From Ichthyophis bannanicus (Eukaryota > Chordata > Amphibia > Gymnophiona > Ichthyophiidae), in NCBI GenBank assembly GCA_033557465.1, contig CM066037.1, positions 199,515,156-199,579,155 of the forward strand: a stretch of DNA of 64,000 nucleotides. The letters run 5' to 3'. The notes beneath the pieces were generated by a model. That model worked only from the letters and a program-made list of their open reading frames with translations. It had not been told where the DNA came from and made no database searches. Below are positions 44,500 through 55,460 of the stretch, in pieces. Position 1 is the first letter of the stretch, and every line of letters starts with the position of its first letter. The position numbers and the translations under genes are program-made.

Positions 44500-45612
44500 T
44501 GGGTCTTCAGTCTGGACTTGAATAGGGTCAGAGAAGGAGCCTGATGCATTGACTCAGGTAGTTTGTTCCAGGCATATGGAGCAGCAAGGTGGAATGAGCG
44601 AAGTCTGGAGTTGGCAGTGGCAGAGAAGGGCACAGATAAAAGGGATTTGCCTAGAGGAGCGGAGTTCCTGAGGAGGAGTGTAGAGTGAGATAAAAGAAGA
44701 AAGGTAGTGAGGAGCTGCAGAATGAATGCACTTGTAGGTAAGTAGGAGAAGTTTGAACTGGATGCGGAAATGGATAGAGAACCAGTGAATTGACTTAAGA
44801 GGGGTTACATGAGCATAGCGACACTGGTGGAAGATAAACCGTGTAGCTGAGTTTTGAACAGATTGAAGGGGAGAAAGATGATTCAGAGGGAGACCAGTGT
44901 GGAGCAGGTTACAATAGTCAAGACGGGAGGTGACAAGTGAGTTGAAGAGGGTCTTAGTAGTGTGTGTAGAAAGGAAGGGATGAATTTTGCTAATGTTAGA
45001 AAGAAGCGACAGGTTTTAGTTATCTGTTGGATGTTTGCAGAGAAAGAGAGAGAAGAGTCAAAGATGACCCCAAGGTTGCTAGCTGAGGAAACGGGGAGGA
45101 GCATAGTGTTATCCACAGAAATAGAGAAGGGAGGAAGCGGGAAGATGGGTTTAGGGGAAAGATAAGGAGCTCAGTTTTTGCCATATTCAGTTTCAGACGG
45201 CGATGAGACATCCAGGCAGCAATGTTGGATAAGCAGGCAGAGATTCGGGCCTGGATTTCTGATGAAATTTCTGGAGAGATTTCAGGCGCAGAAAGGTAGA
45301 TCTGAGAGTCAGCATCAAGTTGGTACTGAAAACCATGGGAGGAAGTAAGTGCACCAAGGGACTGAGTGTAGAGAGAAAAGGAGAGGTCCCAAGACAGAGC
45401 CCCAAGGTACACCAACTGAAAGCAGGATGGCAGTAGAGGAAGATCCACCAGAACATACTCTAGAAGTGTGATGAGAGAGATGATAAGAAAACAAGGACAG
45501 AACAGACCTCCTAAATCCAAGCGAGGCTAGGGTATCAAGAAGAAGGTGGTGAGCAACAGTGTCAAAAGCAGCAGGTTGTCAAGGACAGCCAGGGTTGAGT
45601 TATGGTATGCCT
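44500..45612 (-). pseudogene. L2-like LINE RT and C-terminal region, decayed
   Basis: The minus strand shows AAFDTVAHHLLLDTLASLGF near 45560, VLGPL-like text GALSWDLSFSLYTQSLGALT near 45400, FQYQLDADSQIYLSAPE (catalytic AD, one D missing) near 45320, and MSHRRLKLNMAKTELLIFPL near 45200. The tail LLLTYKCIHSAAPHYLSS near 44720 is the HWLP...YK-type C-terminal domain of the L2 group. Confidence 0.75.
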
Positions 45613-46406
45613 CACAGGGCATGGAATGGAAAGTGCATCCAGAACAGAGGAGGATATTGCCCATCAACTGACTCAGATGACGTAGTGGAGGAAAGAGGTG
45701 ATAAGACAGCAGTGAAGAGAGCAGAAGGGTTGATAGTGTGAAGATTCCTAAACATGTTGGTGGAGATTGGGCAAGACCAAGATGGGAGGTGGTCAAGGGT
45801 GAAGGTTAACAGGTGATGGTCAGATAAGGGCAGAATTGAGATGGAGACGTTTGAGGGTGAGCAGTTGGATAGGAAAGACAAGGTCAAGGCAGTGGCCATG
45901 TTTGTGAGTAGGAGTGGTAGAGCACAATTGGAGGTGAATGAGAAGGTTAGGAAAAGGAGCTTTAAGGTGGAAGGGTCATCAATGTGATTGTTAAAATCCC
46001 TAAGAATAAGGGAAGGGGAAGATGCATCCAGAATGGAGGAGAACCAGGAGTCAAAGTTGGCGAGAAGGGTAGAGGTGGACTTGTTGGGAGGTCGATAAAT
46101 GACAGCTACCTGGAGAGGTAGTGTAGAAAGTAGGTGGATGGCATAGACGTCAAAGGAAGCAAAGGAATTAGATGGAGGCAGGAGGGGCTGAAATTGGCAG
46201 GAATGAAAGAGTAGGAGCCCACCATCGCCACCACCGCCAATGGGCCGATGAGTATGGGAAAATAGGTAGCCTCTGTGACAGAGAGCAGCAACTGAAACAG
46301 ATTCTTCAGGAAGAAACCAAGTTTCAGTAAGAGTCAGGAGATGCGCGAAGTATTGGAGATATAAAGAGGTCACGAATGAAGGCAAGTCTATTGGAACAGA
46401 ATGCAC
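45612..46406 (-). pseudogene. L2-like LINE apurinic-type endonuclease
   Basis: A single open frame of 264 codons: LTLTETWFLPEESVSVAALC (TETW catalytic Glu), GGGGDGGLLLFHSCQFQPLL, QVAVIYRPPNKSTSTLLANF, LILRDFNNHIDDPS (GDFN reads RDFN here) and LPLSDHHLLTFTL (SDH). The fold and motifs fit the LINE endonuclease that nicks target DNA. The Gly to Arg change before DFN and the lost RT join make it inactive. Confidence 0.78.
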
Positions 46407-46929
46407 ATCCTACATTGCGCACGAAAAAGGGAGAGAAGAGAGGGATATGAACAACATTACAAAAGTTACACATTGACCTTCCCTGGGAATGTGAAAAAGT
46501 CTTGGGGTTAACATCTCCAGATGGGGGAAGAGAGAAGGTGGCACGACAGATGAGGTTCCCTCAGTAAGAGTGGAGATGGCTAAATGAGAGGAAGAAAATG
46601 GTGAAGCTCAGGGGTAGATGATAACATAGAAGACAAAATGGTAGGTGAGGCAGGGACATTAAGGAGGGGGTAATGAGAAGTAGGGCCATGGAATTGTGGG
46701 AATGAAGGGAAAAGATTAGGGAGAGTTGACATCAAGAGCACAAAGTGATGTGGAGCCCTAGGAGAGGGAGAAGGGGAGAGAATGCAGGTCAAAGGTGATG
46801 CAGGTGGCAAGAGAGGAGAGAGACCTGGTGATTTCAGATGCACCTGAATGATTGCGTCAACGAGTAGAGGAAAGCTATGAAAGAATATTAAGCCAGGGTG
46901 GGTGAGCTGAGGGGTGGAGGTGGGTGGGT

Positions 46930-47659
46930 AATAAAGTGTTGAGAAAAGAGACACAGCACTGCAGAGAGCAGGATCTGGGTAAAGGACAGACAGAAGATTG
47001 GACACAAACTGATGAAACGTAAATATAGACAGAACAATAAATAACATGCTAGATTTTAAACATGTACAGAAATATTTCTGAACAGAGTATACAGTTAGCA
47101 GAGGCTTGCAATGAGGGTGCTCTCACCAAGCAGGAACTTCAGATGGAGGGTCAGCAGCTCATGTGCTCAGAAAGGAAAGCTTCTGAACAAAGCCCCAACA
47201 GGGGGAGGGGCTGGGCAAGTGCTGAAGGCAGGGAGGTGGAAGCATGCAGATTCCACAGGAAGTGCCCTAGTAAAATTCAGACAAGGTAAAACCAACAAAC
47301 ACGTAAGACTTTAAATACCTACTAGACAAGCCTTGTAGAAGAATAGGGAGAAGGAGAAAAACAAAAAAAGAAAAAGCACTCCTAAATGTGCAGTCAGATA
47401 GTACTAGTCCGAGAACAGAGAAAATAAAGTGTTGAGAATGGAGACACAGCACTGCGGAGAGCAGGAACCGGGTAGAGGACAGACTGAAGATAGGACCCAC
47501 ACTGGCAAAACAGAAATTCAGTATAGACAGAATAATAAATAAGAAGCTAGATTTTAAACAGGCACAGAAAAATGCCTGGACAGAGCATACAAAGTTAGCA
47601 GAGGCTTGCAGTGAGCGTGCTTTCATCAAGCAGGAACCTTCAAATGGAGGGTCAGCAGC
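46930..47659 (-). repeat. Duplicated 5' UTR block of the L2-like LINE
   Basis: 46930-47158 and 47423-47659 are direct repeats of about 230 bp, offset by about 493 bp. Shared text includes AATAAAGTGTTGAGA, GACACAGCACTGC, GGACAGAC, AGATTTTAAAC and GGAGGGTCAGCAGC. They lie upstream of the endonuclease start, in the position of a LINE promoter region, and the second one ends at the element end. Confidence 0.75.
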
Positions 47660-47660
47660 A

Positions 47661-48726
47661 GCCTGGTAATTCTAGTGGTCCTGGACTGGCAGCGCAGACC
47701 ATGGTATGTGGACATGTTGAGACTGTTGGTGGGGTCCCCTGTCATTGCCGCAGGAGAGAAGCCTCCTATGGCAAGGGCCTTTAGTGATGGAGGATCCAGT
47801 TCTGTTCTTGCTTATTGGCCATTGAGAGGCATAAGCTGTCCAAGAAAGGTTACTCTGGAGTGATAGTGTATGCCCTTCTCAAAGCCTGGTGGGACTTTAC
47901 TTCCTTGGAATATGTGAATATTTGGACAGTTTTCAAACAGTAGTGTTTCTTCTGAGCCCTGGAAACCAAAAAAGTGGAAAACCATTTTTTCATTTTTATA
48001 GTCTAGTCTTGACCAGGGATTAGCCCTGAACTCACTCTAGGTTCAGGTAGTGGTCCTAGTGTTTTACTGTGGATGCATTCAAGGGAAGTTCTTGGCAGCG
48101 TACCCTGACATTTCCTACTTCTTTCATGGAGTGAATCAAATCCATCTGCCAGTATGTCTTGTGATTCCTCAGTGGAGTCTCTCTTTGGTATTTAAAAAAA
48201 CAAAAAAAAAACCCTCTGAAAGGGCCCTCTTGTGCCTATTCACGTGCCTTGTTTCAAAGATTTGACTGTCAAGGTGCGCCTGCCTGGCGGGTATCAATGC
48301 TGTAGGCCTTGTCCTTCTGGGAGCTTTTTTTTGTCATCTCAATGGCTTCTGTCTCCTTGTGGAATATGCATCCTTCTTCTGAAATGTGCAGTCACCTTTT
48401 CACTTTAACTGTTGTACTGCCCTCCTCTGAAAAGGACCTTTGGGCATACCCCTCTCTTTGATTGATAGAGGTGAGGAGGGAATTGGTCAAATACCTGGAT
48501 ATTACTAATCCCTTCCATTGGTCAGGTCACCTCTTTGTCCTCCTTCAGTGGTCTGAGGAAAGGACAGGCAGTGGCCAAGTCCTCTATTGCCTGCTAGATT
48601 AAGGAGGCTATTGGTTCAGCATACGTTTTGACTGGAAAACATGCGCCAGAGGGAGTTAGGGTTCATTCCATTTCAGCACAGGCCTGTTCTCAGGCAGAGT
48701 CCTCCTTGGTGTCTCCAGAAGACATC
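47661..48726 (+). pseudogene. DIRS RNase H end and tyrosine recombinase, N-terminal part
   Basis: ILVVLDWQRRPWYVDMLRLL near 47670 matches the post-RNase H text of DIRS elements. Then LDQGLALNSL near 48010, VLVFYCGCIQGKFLAAYPDI near 48052, YFFHGVNQIHLPVCLVIPQW near 48115 and the LSLVFKKTKKKPSE linker occupy the place of the DNA-binding arm and early catalytic domain of the tyrosine recombinase. The catalytic Arg-His-x-x-Arg-Tyr set cannot be read from the damaged sequence. It stops at GAAGACATC, where a LINE is inserted. Confidence 0.65.
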
Positions 48727-50617
48727 TTCGGCGGATCGGCAACACAGAGGGCAGAGCAAGTGTGCTCCTCCCGCTTCTCCCCTGGTCCAATCCGGGCCTG
48801 AGTCCACCATTTCAAGCAGCTGCACGCTGCCGGGAGTCCCTCTCACCAGCATTCTTCGGCGGATCGGCAACACAGAGGGCAGAGCAAGTGTGCTCCTCCC
48901 GCTTCTCCCCTGGTCCAATCCGGGCCTGAGTCCACCATTTCAAGCAGCTGCACGCTGCCGGGAGTCCCTCTCACCAGCATTCTTCGGCGGATCGGCAACA
49001 CAGAGGGCAGAGCAAGTGTGCTCCTCCGCCTCTCCCCTGGTCCAATCCGGGCCTGAGTCCACCATTTCAAGCAGCTGCACGCTGCCGGGAGTCCCTCTCA
49101 CCAGCATTCTTCGGCGGATCGGCAACACAGAGGGCAGAGCAAGTGTGCTCCTCCCGCTTCTCCCCTGGTCCAATCCGGGCCTGAGTCCACCATTTCAAGC
49201 AGCTGCACGCTGCCGGGAGTCCCTCTCACCAGCATTCTTCGGCGGATCGGCAACACAGAGGGCAGAGCAAGTGTGCTCCTCCCGCTTCTCCCCTGGTCCA
49301 ATCCGGGCCTGAGTCCACCATTTCAAGCAGCTGCACGCTGCCGGGAGTCCCCTCTCACCAGCATTCTTCGGCGGATCGGCAACACAGAGGGCAGAGCAAG
49401 TGTGCTCCTCCCGCTTCTCCCCTGGTCCAATCCGGGCCTGAGTCCACCATTTCAAGCAGCTGCACGCTGCCGGGAGTCCCTCTCACCAGCATTCTTCGGC
49501 GGATCGGCAACACAGAGGGCAGAGCAAGTGTGCTCCTCCCGCTTCTCCCCTGGTCCAATCCGGGCCTGAGTCCACCATTTCAAGCAGCTGCACGCTGCCG
49601 GGAGTCCCTCTCACCAGCATTCTTCGGCGGAGCGGCAACACGGGGGGCAGAGCAAGTGTGCTCCTCCGCTTCTCCCTGGTCCAATCCGGGCCTGAGTCCA
49701 CCATTTCAAGCAGCTGCACGCTGCCGGGAGTCCCTCTCACCAGCATTCTTCGGCGGATCGGCAACACAGAGGGCAGAGCAAGTGTGCTCCTCCCGCTTCT
49801 CCCCTGGTCCAATCCGGGCCTGAGTCCACCATTTCAAGCAGCTGCACGCTGCCGGGAGTCCCTCTCACCAGCATTCTTCGGCGGATCGGCAACACAGAGG
49901 GCAGAGCAAGTGTGCTCCTCCCGCTTCTCCCCTGGTCCAATCCGGGCCTGAGTCCACCATTTCAAGCAGCTGCACGCTGCCGGGAGTCCCTCTCACCAGC
50001 ATTCTTCGGCGGATTGGCAACACACAGAGGGCAGAGCAAGTGTGCTCCTCCGCTTCTCCCCTGGTCCAATCCGGGCCTGAGTCCACCATTTCAAGCAGCT
50101 GCACGCTGCCGGGAGTCCCTCTCACCAGCATTCTTCGGCGGATCGGCAACACAGAGGGCAGAGCAAGTGTGCTCCTCCCGCTTCTCCCCTGGTCCAATCC
50201 GGGCCTGAGTCCACCATTTCAAGCAGCTGCACGCTGCCGGGAGTCCCTCTCACCAGCATTCTTCGGCGGATCGGCAACACAGAGGGCAGAGCAAGTGTGC
50301 TCCTCCCGCTTCTCCCCTGGTCCAATCCGGGCCTGAGTCCACCATTTCAAGCAGCTGCACGCTGCGGGAGTCCCTCTCACCAGCATTCTTCGGCGGATCG
50401 GCAACACAGAGGGCAGAGCAAGTGTGCTCCTCCCGCTTCTCCCCTGGTCCAATCCGGGCCTGAGTCCACCATTTCAAGCAGCTGCACGCTGCCGGGAGTC
50501 CCTCTCACCAGCATTCTTCGGCGGATCGGCAACACAGAGGGCAGAGCAAGTGTGCTCCTCCCGCTTCTCCCCTGGTCCAATCCGGGCCTGAGTCCACCAT
50601 TTCAAACAGCTGCACGC
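48727..50617 (+). repeat. 128-bp tandem repeat, about 14.8 units
   Basis: Units start (GGCGG of CTTCGGCGGATCGGC) at 48730, 48858, 48986, 49113, 49241, 49370, 49498, 49626, 49752, 49880, 50008, 50137, 50265, 50392 and 50520. The last unit is partial. Period is 126-129 bp, mostly 128, with only a few substitutions and 1-2 nt indels. The unit 49626 differs most (GGAGCGGCAACACGGGGGGC). Each unit has GGTCCAATCC, a CCAAT box in sense. Open frames on both strands arise from the repeat. Confidence 0.92.
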
Positions 50618-51785
50618 CAAGGCGTGCCCGCGCCTTGCGGGCCCGTGCCTGAGGGCCTCGCCAGAGGGCCCTTTGGCACGGCCCTTAGGCAGAGGCCTAC
50701 TGAAAAATACCCGATCAACATTCGACGGACCCTATGATAGCCAAACCTCGCAAGTACAAGCATCTGGAGTTCTCCGTGGATTGAGCTCGCTATCAATAAG
50801 TACAGCAAAGCAGCGACAGTAATTCTAAAGTATACAGCAGCCCTAGCTCTTCGAGCAAGGAGAATACACGCTGCAGCAACACAACAAAAAGACCTAGAGC
50901 ACAGCAAGTATACATGTTCTGTTGACAATTCTGCTCTCCTATAATTTACTGCTAATAACCAAACACACTGCAAAAACTATACTGTCGATAGTAACTAATC
51001 ATTACAAAGAACTTTTTTACCATTTAATACAATACTGTTGTCAGTAAAATTAACCTCTTACACGCTATTATATTGTTACCTGCATTATTCTACTGTTGTC
51101 AGTACTATTTAATCTATTACACACTATCATACTGTCATCTGTATTATTCTACTGTTGTCAGTACTATTTAACCTATACACACTATCATACTGTCATTTGC
51201 ATTATTCTACTGTTGTCAGTACTATTTAACCTATTACACACTATCATACTGTCATCTGTATTATTCTACTGTTGTCAGTACTAGTTAACCTATTACACAC
51301 TATCATACTGTCATTTGCATTATTCTACTGTTGTCAGTACTATTTAACCTATCACACACTATTATATTGTTACCTGCATTATTCTACTGTTGTCAGTACT
51401 ATTAACCTATTACACACTATTATACTGCTATCATAAAATCAATAATCTCTATACAGAAAGTCATAACACTGTTACCCATTTAAACTCAACATGTATAAGG
51501 TCCTGTTATCGTTAACCTCATTACAATCGAGCTCCCCTGCGTAACAAACGCACTCAACCTCAATCATGACATTAGCTACATACCTATTTTACATTCGTTT
51601 GGAAGGAGATGGTACGAATTCCCTCATAACACTTCAGCAAAACACAACCACACATCTTACTCACACCTAATCAGCATTCCCCTTCAAATCATCAATAAAA
51701 CACAAGCTGAGAAGTCTCACCGCCAACGCCTCCTAAATGTGCATTAATAAATGCCAGATCCATACGATCAAAGTGGCCTGCAACG
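50618..51785 (+). promoter_or_regulatory. 5' UTR of the L2-like LINE
   Basis: A GC-rich start (GGCGTGCCCGCGCCTTGCGG) turns AT-rich near 50780 and contains the 60-bp array. The coding part begins near 51786. The regulatory role is inferred from position and from the repeat structure upstream. Confidence 0.45.
51025..51430 (+). repeat. 60-bp tandem repeat, about 7 units
   Basis: The unit core is TATTCTACTGTTGTCAGTAC, then TATTTAACCTATTACACACT, then ATCATACTGTCATCTGCAT. Six clear units and one diverged first unit. Confidence 0.88.
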
Positions 51786-54572
51786 ATGGACTTGATTCCT
51801 CAATACAATCTCGACATCCTAATGGTCACGGAATCATGGTTATCAGATTGTGACAACATCCTCCTGAATCAGATGCTGCCTACAGGATTCGACCTTTACA
51901 CATGCCACAGGTCTACTCAAAAAGGAGGCGGAACATTAATCCTCGCCAAAACTGACCTCAATTTCAAGCTATGCAATTCCTCCAGCTCAACTCATCTTGA
52001 CTCCCTCTCTATATCTAATGAACTATGCTCAATCAACCTGCTTTATAGAGCACCATCCCCATCACCTGACGATCTTCCAACAATAATTGAACTCGCATGT
52101 TCAACTTCCTCTTCACGATCTCCAAATTGGCTTGTTGGAGACTTTAAACCTCCCATCTCTCCATGATAGCCAATCAGAAGCATTCCTAGAAGCACTAAAG
52201 GATCTAGGTTACAACCAATACGTTGACTCTCCTACCCAAAAGGAGGTAAACTAGACCTAATATCGCACTTATCTCGACACCTTATCACAACAAGCTCTGG
52301 ATCTGTCAGTTATACCAGTGCCATGGTCCGATCACAACCTTATTCAATTTAATATATACCCACCTATACCTCGCATATGAGCCAAAGACCATCTAAATCA
52401 CCTGAAACTCACTCAGCCCGTTATCAACCCCTCAACCGTGAAAAGGTCCTAGAGAACCTTCGACCTCTCATGACTAACACTTCCCTCAACTTAGATGACC
52501 TAATAGCCAAATGGAACGAGAACCTCAGAGCCTCATGTCCTCTGCATAAAGATAAGAAAAGAAGAAAACGAGAACATGCACCATGGTTCTCAACTGACTT
52601 GCGTTCATCTCTCATTCATCTACGCAAACTTGAAAGACAGTGGCGTCGAACCCACTCTCCAGAGGCACTTGAAACATATAACTCACACTTAACTACACAC
52701 CGTGAGAAAATAACATTGAGTAAGAAGATCTACCACACAAACCTGTTGAAACGTGCCATCAATAAACTCATGCATTATTCAAGTTAGTAAAATCCATAAC
52801 AAGAGAACCAGTCTCAGATCAACCTGCAATGCCGCAGCCTCAGGACTACGCAAAATTACCTGCAATCAAAAATGATTACAGCTAACACAAGCATAAATAC
52901 CAACAACCCTTCTGCATCACCTAAGAAATCCCATATACCACCTTTTTGCAACGTCAACACTATATCTACTAGTGAAATTGTAAAAATTAGCGCCTCCATC
53001 AATCCTAGCACAGCTCCCAATGACCCATGCCAGCCAGCTGGATCAAAGAGTTACGTCATGAGCTAAGTCAAATTCTGTGCCTGTTACTGAACCAGTCCTT
53101 CCTAACAGGCTCATTCCCAAAAAGTCTGAAACACACCTCCATCAAGCCTTTACTAAAACAGTAAGCTTGACTCATCCAAAGTTGAATCGTTCAGGCCAAT
53201 CTGAGCATTCCACAACTTGCAAAATTATCGAGAAAGCTGCCCAACAACAGCTCCAGCAGCATATTGACATTGAAGCGCCTCTAGACAAATCACAACATGG
53301 TTTCAGAGAAGCACATGGAGTTGACACAATCCTTACAACCTTATTCAATGATCTTATCACGGGAATAAACGACATTAAAACGGGATGTGTGCTCATATTT
53401 TTGGACATCTCCGCTGCCTTTGATTCTGTAAACCACAACATACTGCTGCAACGTCTGAGTGAGAAGGGAATTCAAAACACAGCACTTGAATGGTGTAGAT
53501 CCTACCTTTCCAATAGGTGGCAACAAGTTAAAACAGGTCAGGAATCATCAGTGCATTCCTACAGTCTCAAGGTGTACCTCAAGGATCTTCATTATCAGCA
53601 TTAATGTTCAACATTTATATGCAGCCGATATGTGAGTTGATCCGATCCTTCAACGTGCAATGCCTGGCATACGCAGATGACATCCTCATTTACATGCCGT
53701 TTAATACTGACCAACCAGTGTTCACACCAATAATTAATTGTTTTGGTGCAATAGCCGAATGGCTGTTGACACAAAACTTAAGAATAAATCACAACAAAAC
53801 TGATGTATTATTTGTCACAAGAAATCGCAAGTTCATACCCCTCCGTCACTGCTAATCAATAACATAGAACTGACGTCAAAACCCACTATCCGATACCTCG
53901 GCATCACATGGATCAACACCTAGATATGACAACGCATGTGAAGAATGTGACAAAGAGGATATATCATAAGATCAGATCGCTACGCCACCTCCGACCACTA
54001 CTTGACTATACTGATTATCGCTCAATATTCCAGGCTCTAGTCATCCCTCACCTAGATTTTGCGAATATTATCCTCCATGGCCTCTCTCAATCAACCTTAA
54101 ATCCACTTCGTCTGGCTATGAACGCAGCTGCAGAGTCCTCTCTGGGTCACCAAGAGCTGCTCACATAACGCCGATCATGAAGGACCTACACTGGTTACCA
54201 TTACAAGCCAGACTTACATATAAGTCTCTAGTTCTGACCTTCAAGGCCAGGAATAACTACCCTCCGACACCAATTAGCAAACTAATACATAACACCCTCG
54301 AAAATAGAAACAGAAGGACCACTGCTATGAATACCTTAGTAGTTCCCAAGATGATGACATCTTGTACTAAAGCTACATCGAACAGAGCTTTCTCTTTATT
54401 TGCACCCCTGAACTGGAATTTACTTCCTCATGAAATTCGTTGTATCAAAAACCTTTTACAATTCAGGAAAGCCGTGAAGCATCACTTATTCACAAAATTC
54501 TACCCAGAAGTGACCCGCATGTCCACTCAAACAACAGACCTCCAACGTGCACTAAACACCATATTACCTTAA
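51786..54572 (+). pseudogene. L2-like LINE ORF2, endonuclease and reverse transcriptase, frameshifted
   Basis: The Met at 51786 gives MDLIPQYNLDILMVTESWLS (TESW catalytic Glu), KGGGTLILAKTDLNF, LLYRAPSPSPDDLP and NWLVGDFKPP (catalytic Asp). A linker follows (52377-52787). RT has FREAHGVDTILTTLFNDL, FLDISAAFDSVNHNILLQRL near 53398, MFNIYMQPICELI and LAYADDILIYM near 53665 (ADD intact). The C-terminal domain has KDLHWLPLQARLTYKSLVLT near 54180 and LFAPLNWNLLPHEIR near 54398. About six frame breaks or stops separate these. HWLPLxxR is characteristic of L2-group LINEs. No ORF1 is visible. Confidence 0.82.
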
Positions 54573-54877
54573 TTCAACCAGAAAATGGTTAAGCTCCACG
54601 ATAGCTCCACATCCTCTGTTGATTCCCACCTCCTACATAAATTACGCAGATATATCCACTTGAGCTAACATATTTATTTATTTAGTAAAAACATATACAT
54701 ATGATGTTGACTGTACATAGTTTTAGCTGTTAATCCATGTTATATATTCCAAAGTTCTATGTAAACTCAATGTTACTTGCATACATTGTTGTATATTTTG
54801 TTCAATGTACACCGCACTGATCTTAATAGCGCGGTATATAAGAAATGTTAAATAAATAAAAAAATAAATAAATAAAT

Positions 54878-55460
54878 CTGTAAGGTACTATCTGTCATCT
54901 CTGAGCATCTTTGTGGAGCACTACAGGTGGGAGCTGATATAGATGGTGCCTTTGGCAGAGTGGTTCAATCCAGAGCATCATCTTCTCCAATCTTGAGTCC
55001 TGACTGCCTGGAAACATCCCACGTACCTGTACTGATCTAGCAGGATGATAAGAAGGAGAAAATATACGTACCTGATAATGTTCATGTCTTGATTCCTGCT
55101 AGACCAGCCCAGAAAGCGCCCTAGATGATGATGACTTCAGGTTTAGGAGCCCTGTTGCCTTGTGATTATGGTAAGAGAGTAAAATACTTGTTCCGAATAT
55201 CTGTTCCAGTTTGGTTATTAGCATTTCTAGCTTTTCAGATTTTTTTTCCTGAGTTTTCTAGTCTTGTTTGAGAAGTTTCAGATTTGCTTCTCTCTGTGCT
55301 GTACCAACAAATATTCCAAATGAAGACATCACTGAAAGTTGCACACAGAGGAGCATAACCCATTCATCTGGGCTCATCTGCCTTTGCCTGCTCACAGGGG
55401 AGCATAACCCACTCATCTGGACTGGTCTAGTTGGATTCAAGAAAAGAAAAGAAAATTGTA
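54878..55460 (+). pseudogene. DIRS recombinase C-terminus and right terminal region
   Basis: HYRWELI-like text near 54925 and FGRVVQSRASSS read across frames near 54955 fit the end of a DIRS tyrosine recombinase, which includes the region of the catalytic Tyr. After the coding end, inverted repeats (TGATCTAGCAGGATGATAAG against TTCCTGCTAGACCAGCCCAG) and two copies of GGGGAGCATAACCCA-like text mark the terminus. The extreme end is uncertain. Confidence 0.6.

Larger units (their letters stand above)
44281..47660 (-). mobile_element. L2-like LINE with endonuclease and RT, inserted in the DIRS
   Basis: The 3' end is at 44281 with a (TAC)n repeat and TTTGTATTGCACTACAAGGT text. The minus strand reads up through the RT C-terminus, RT and endonuclease to a 5' UTR with a duplicated block at 46930-47659. 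DIRS homology stops at 44280 and resumes at about 47661, so these are real ends. Compared with complete L2-like LINEs, the first part of RT is deleted between about 45520 and 45610. Confidence 0.8.
48727..54877 (+). mobile_element. L2-like LINE with tandem-repeat 5' end, 6151 bp
   Basis: The DIRS sequence reads GAAGACAT up to 48726 and continues CTGTAAGGTACTATCTGTC from 54878, so everything between is one insertion. It begins with fifteen 128-bp units, then a GC-rich leader (50618-50760), a 60-bp repeat array (51025-51430), a damaged ORF with endonuclease and RT, and a 3' end with GCGCGGTATATAAGAAATG and an (AAAT)n tail. ATCT at both junctions is a possible 4-bp duplication. Confidence 0.75.
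43121..55460 (+). mobile_element. DIRS-like retroelement copy 4, pol part, split by two LINEs
   Basis: Three collinear plus-strand pieces: RT and RNase H at 43121-44280, end of RNase H plus recombinase at 47661-48726, and recombinase C-terminus plus right end at 54878-55460. The right end has TGATCTAGCAGGATGATAAG, TTCCTGCTAGACCAGCCCAG and CTCATCTGGACTGGTCTAGT, an inverted-repeat-rich terminus like DIRS right ends. The two interruptions (44281-47660 and 48727-54877) are younger LINEs. No gag is attached on the left. Confidence 0.72.

Noticed and set aside
44883..45165. Plus-strand frames opposite the L2-like LINE
   Set aside because: Antisense shadows of the minus-strand RT region, which has the recognisable motifs.
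48641..50737. Long repetitive open frames on both strands over the 128-bp array
   Set aside because: They exist because the repeat unit happens to lack stops in several frames. The same peptide recurs in every unit and on both strands, there is no domain, and period 128 is not a multiple of three.
48727..51430. CRISPR array
   Set aside because: Units are direct tandem copies without unique spacers, in a eukaryotic transposon context.
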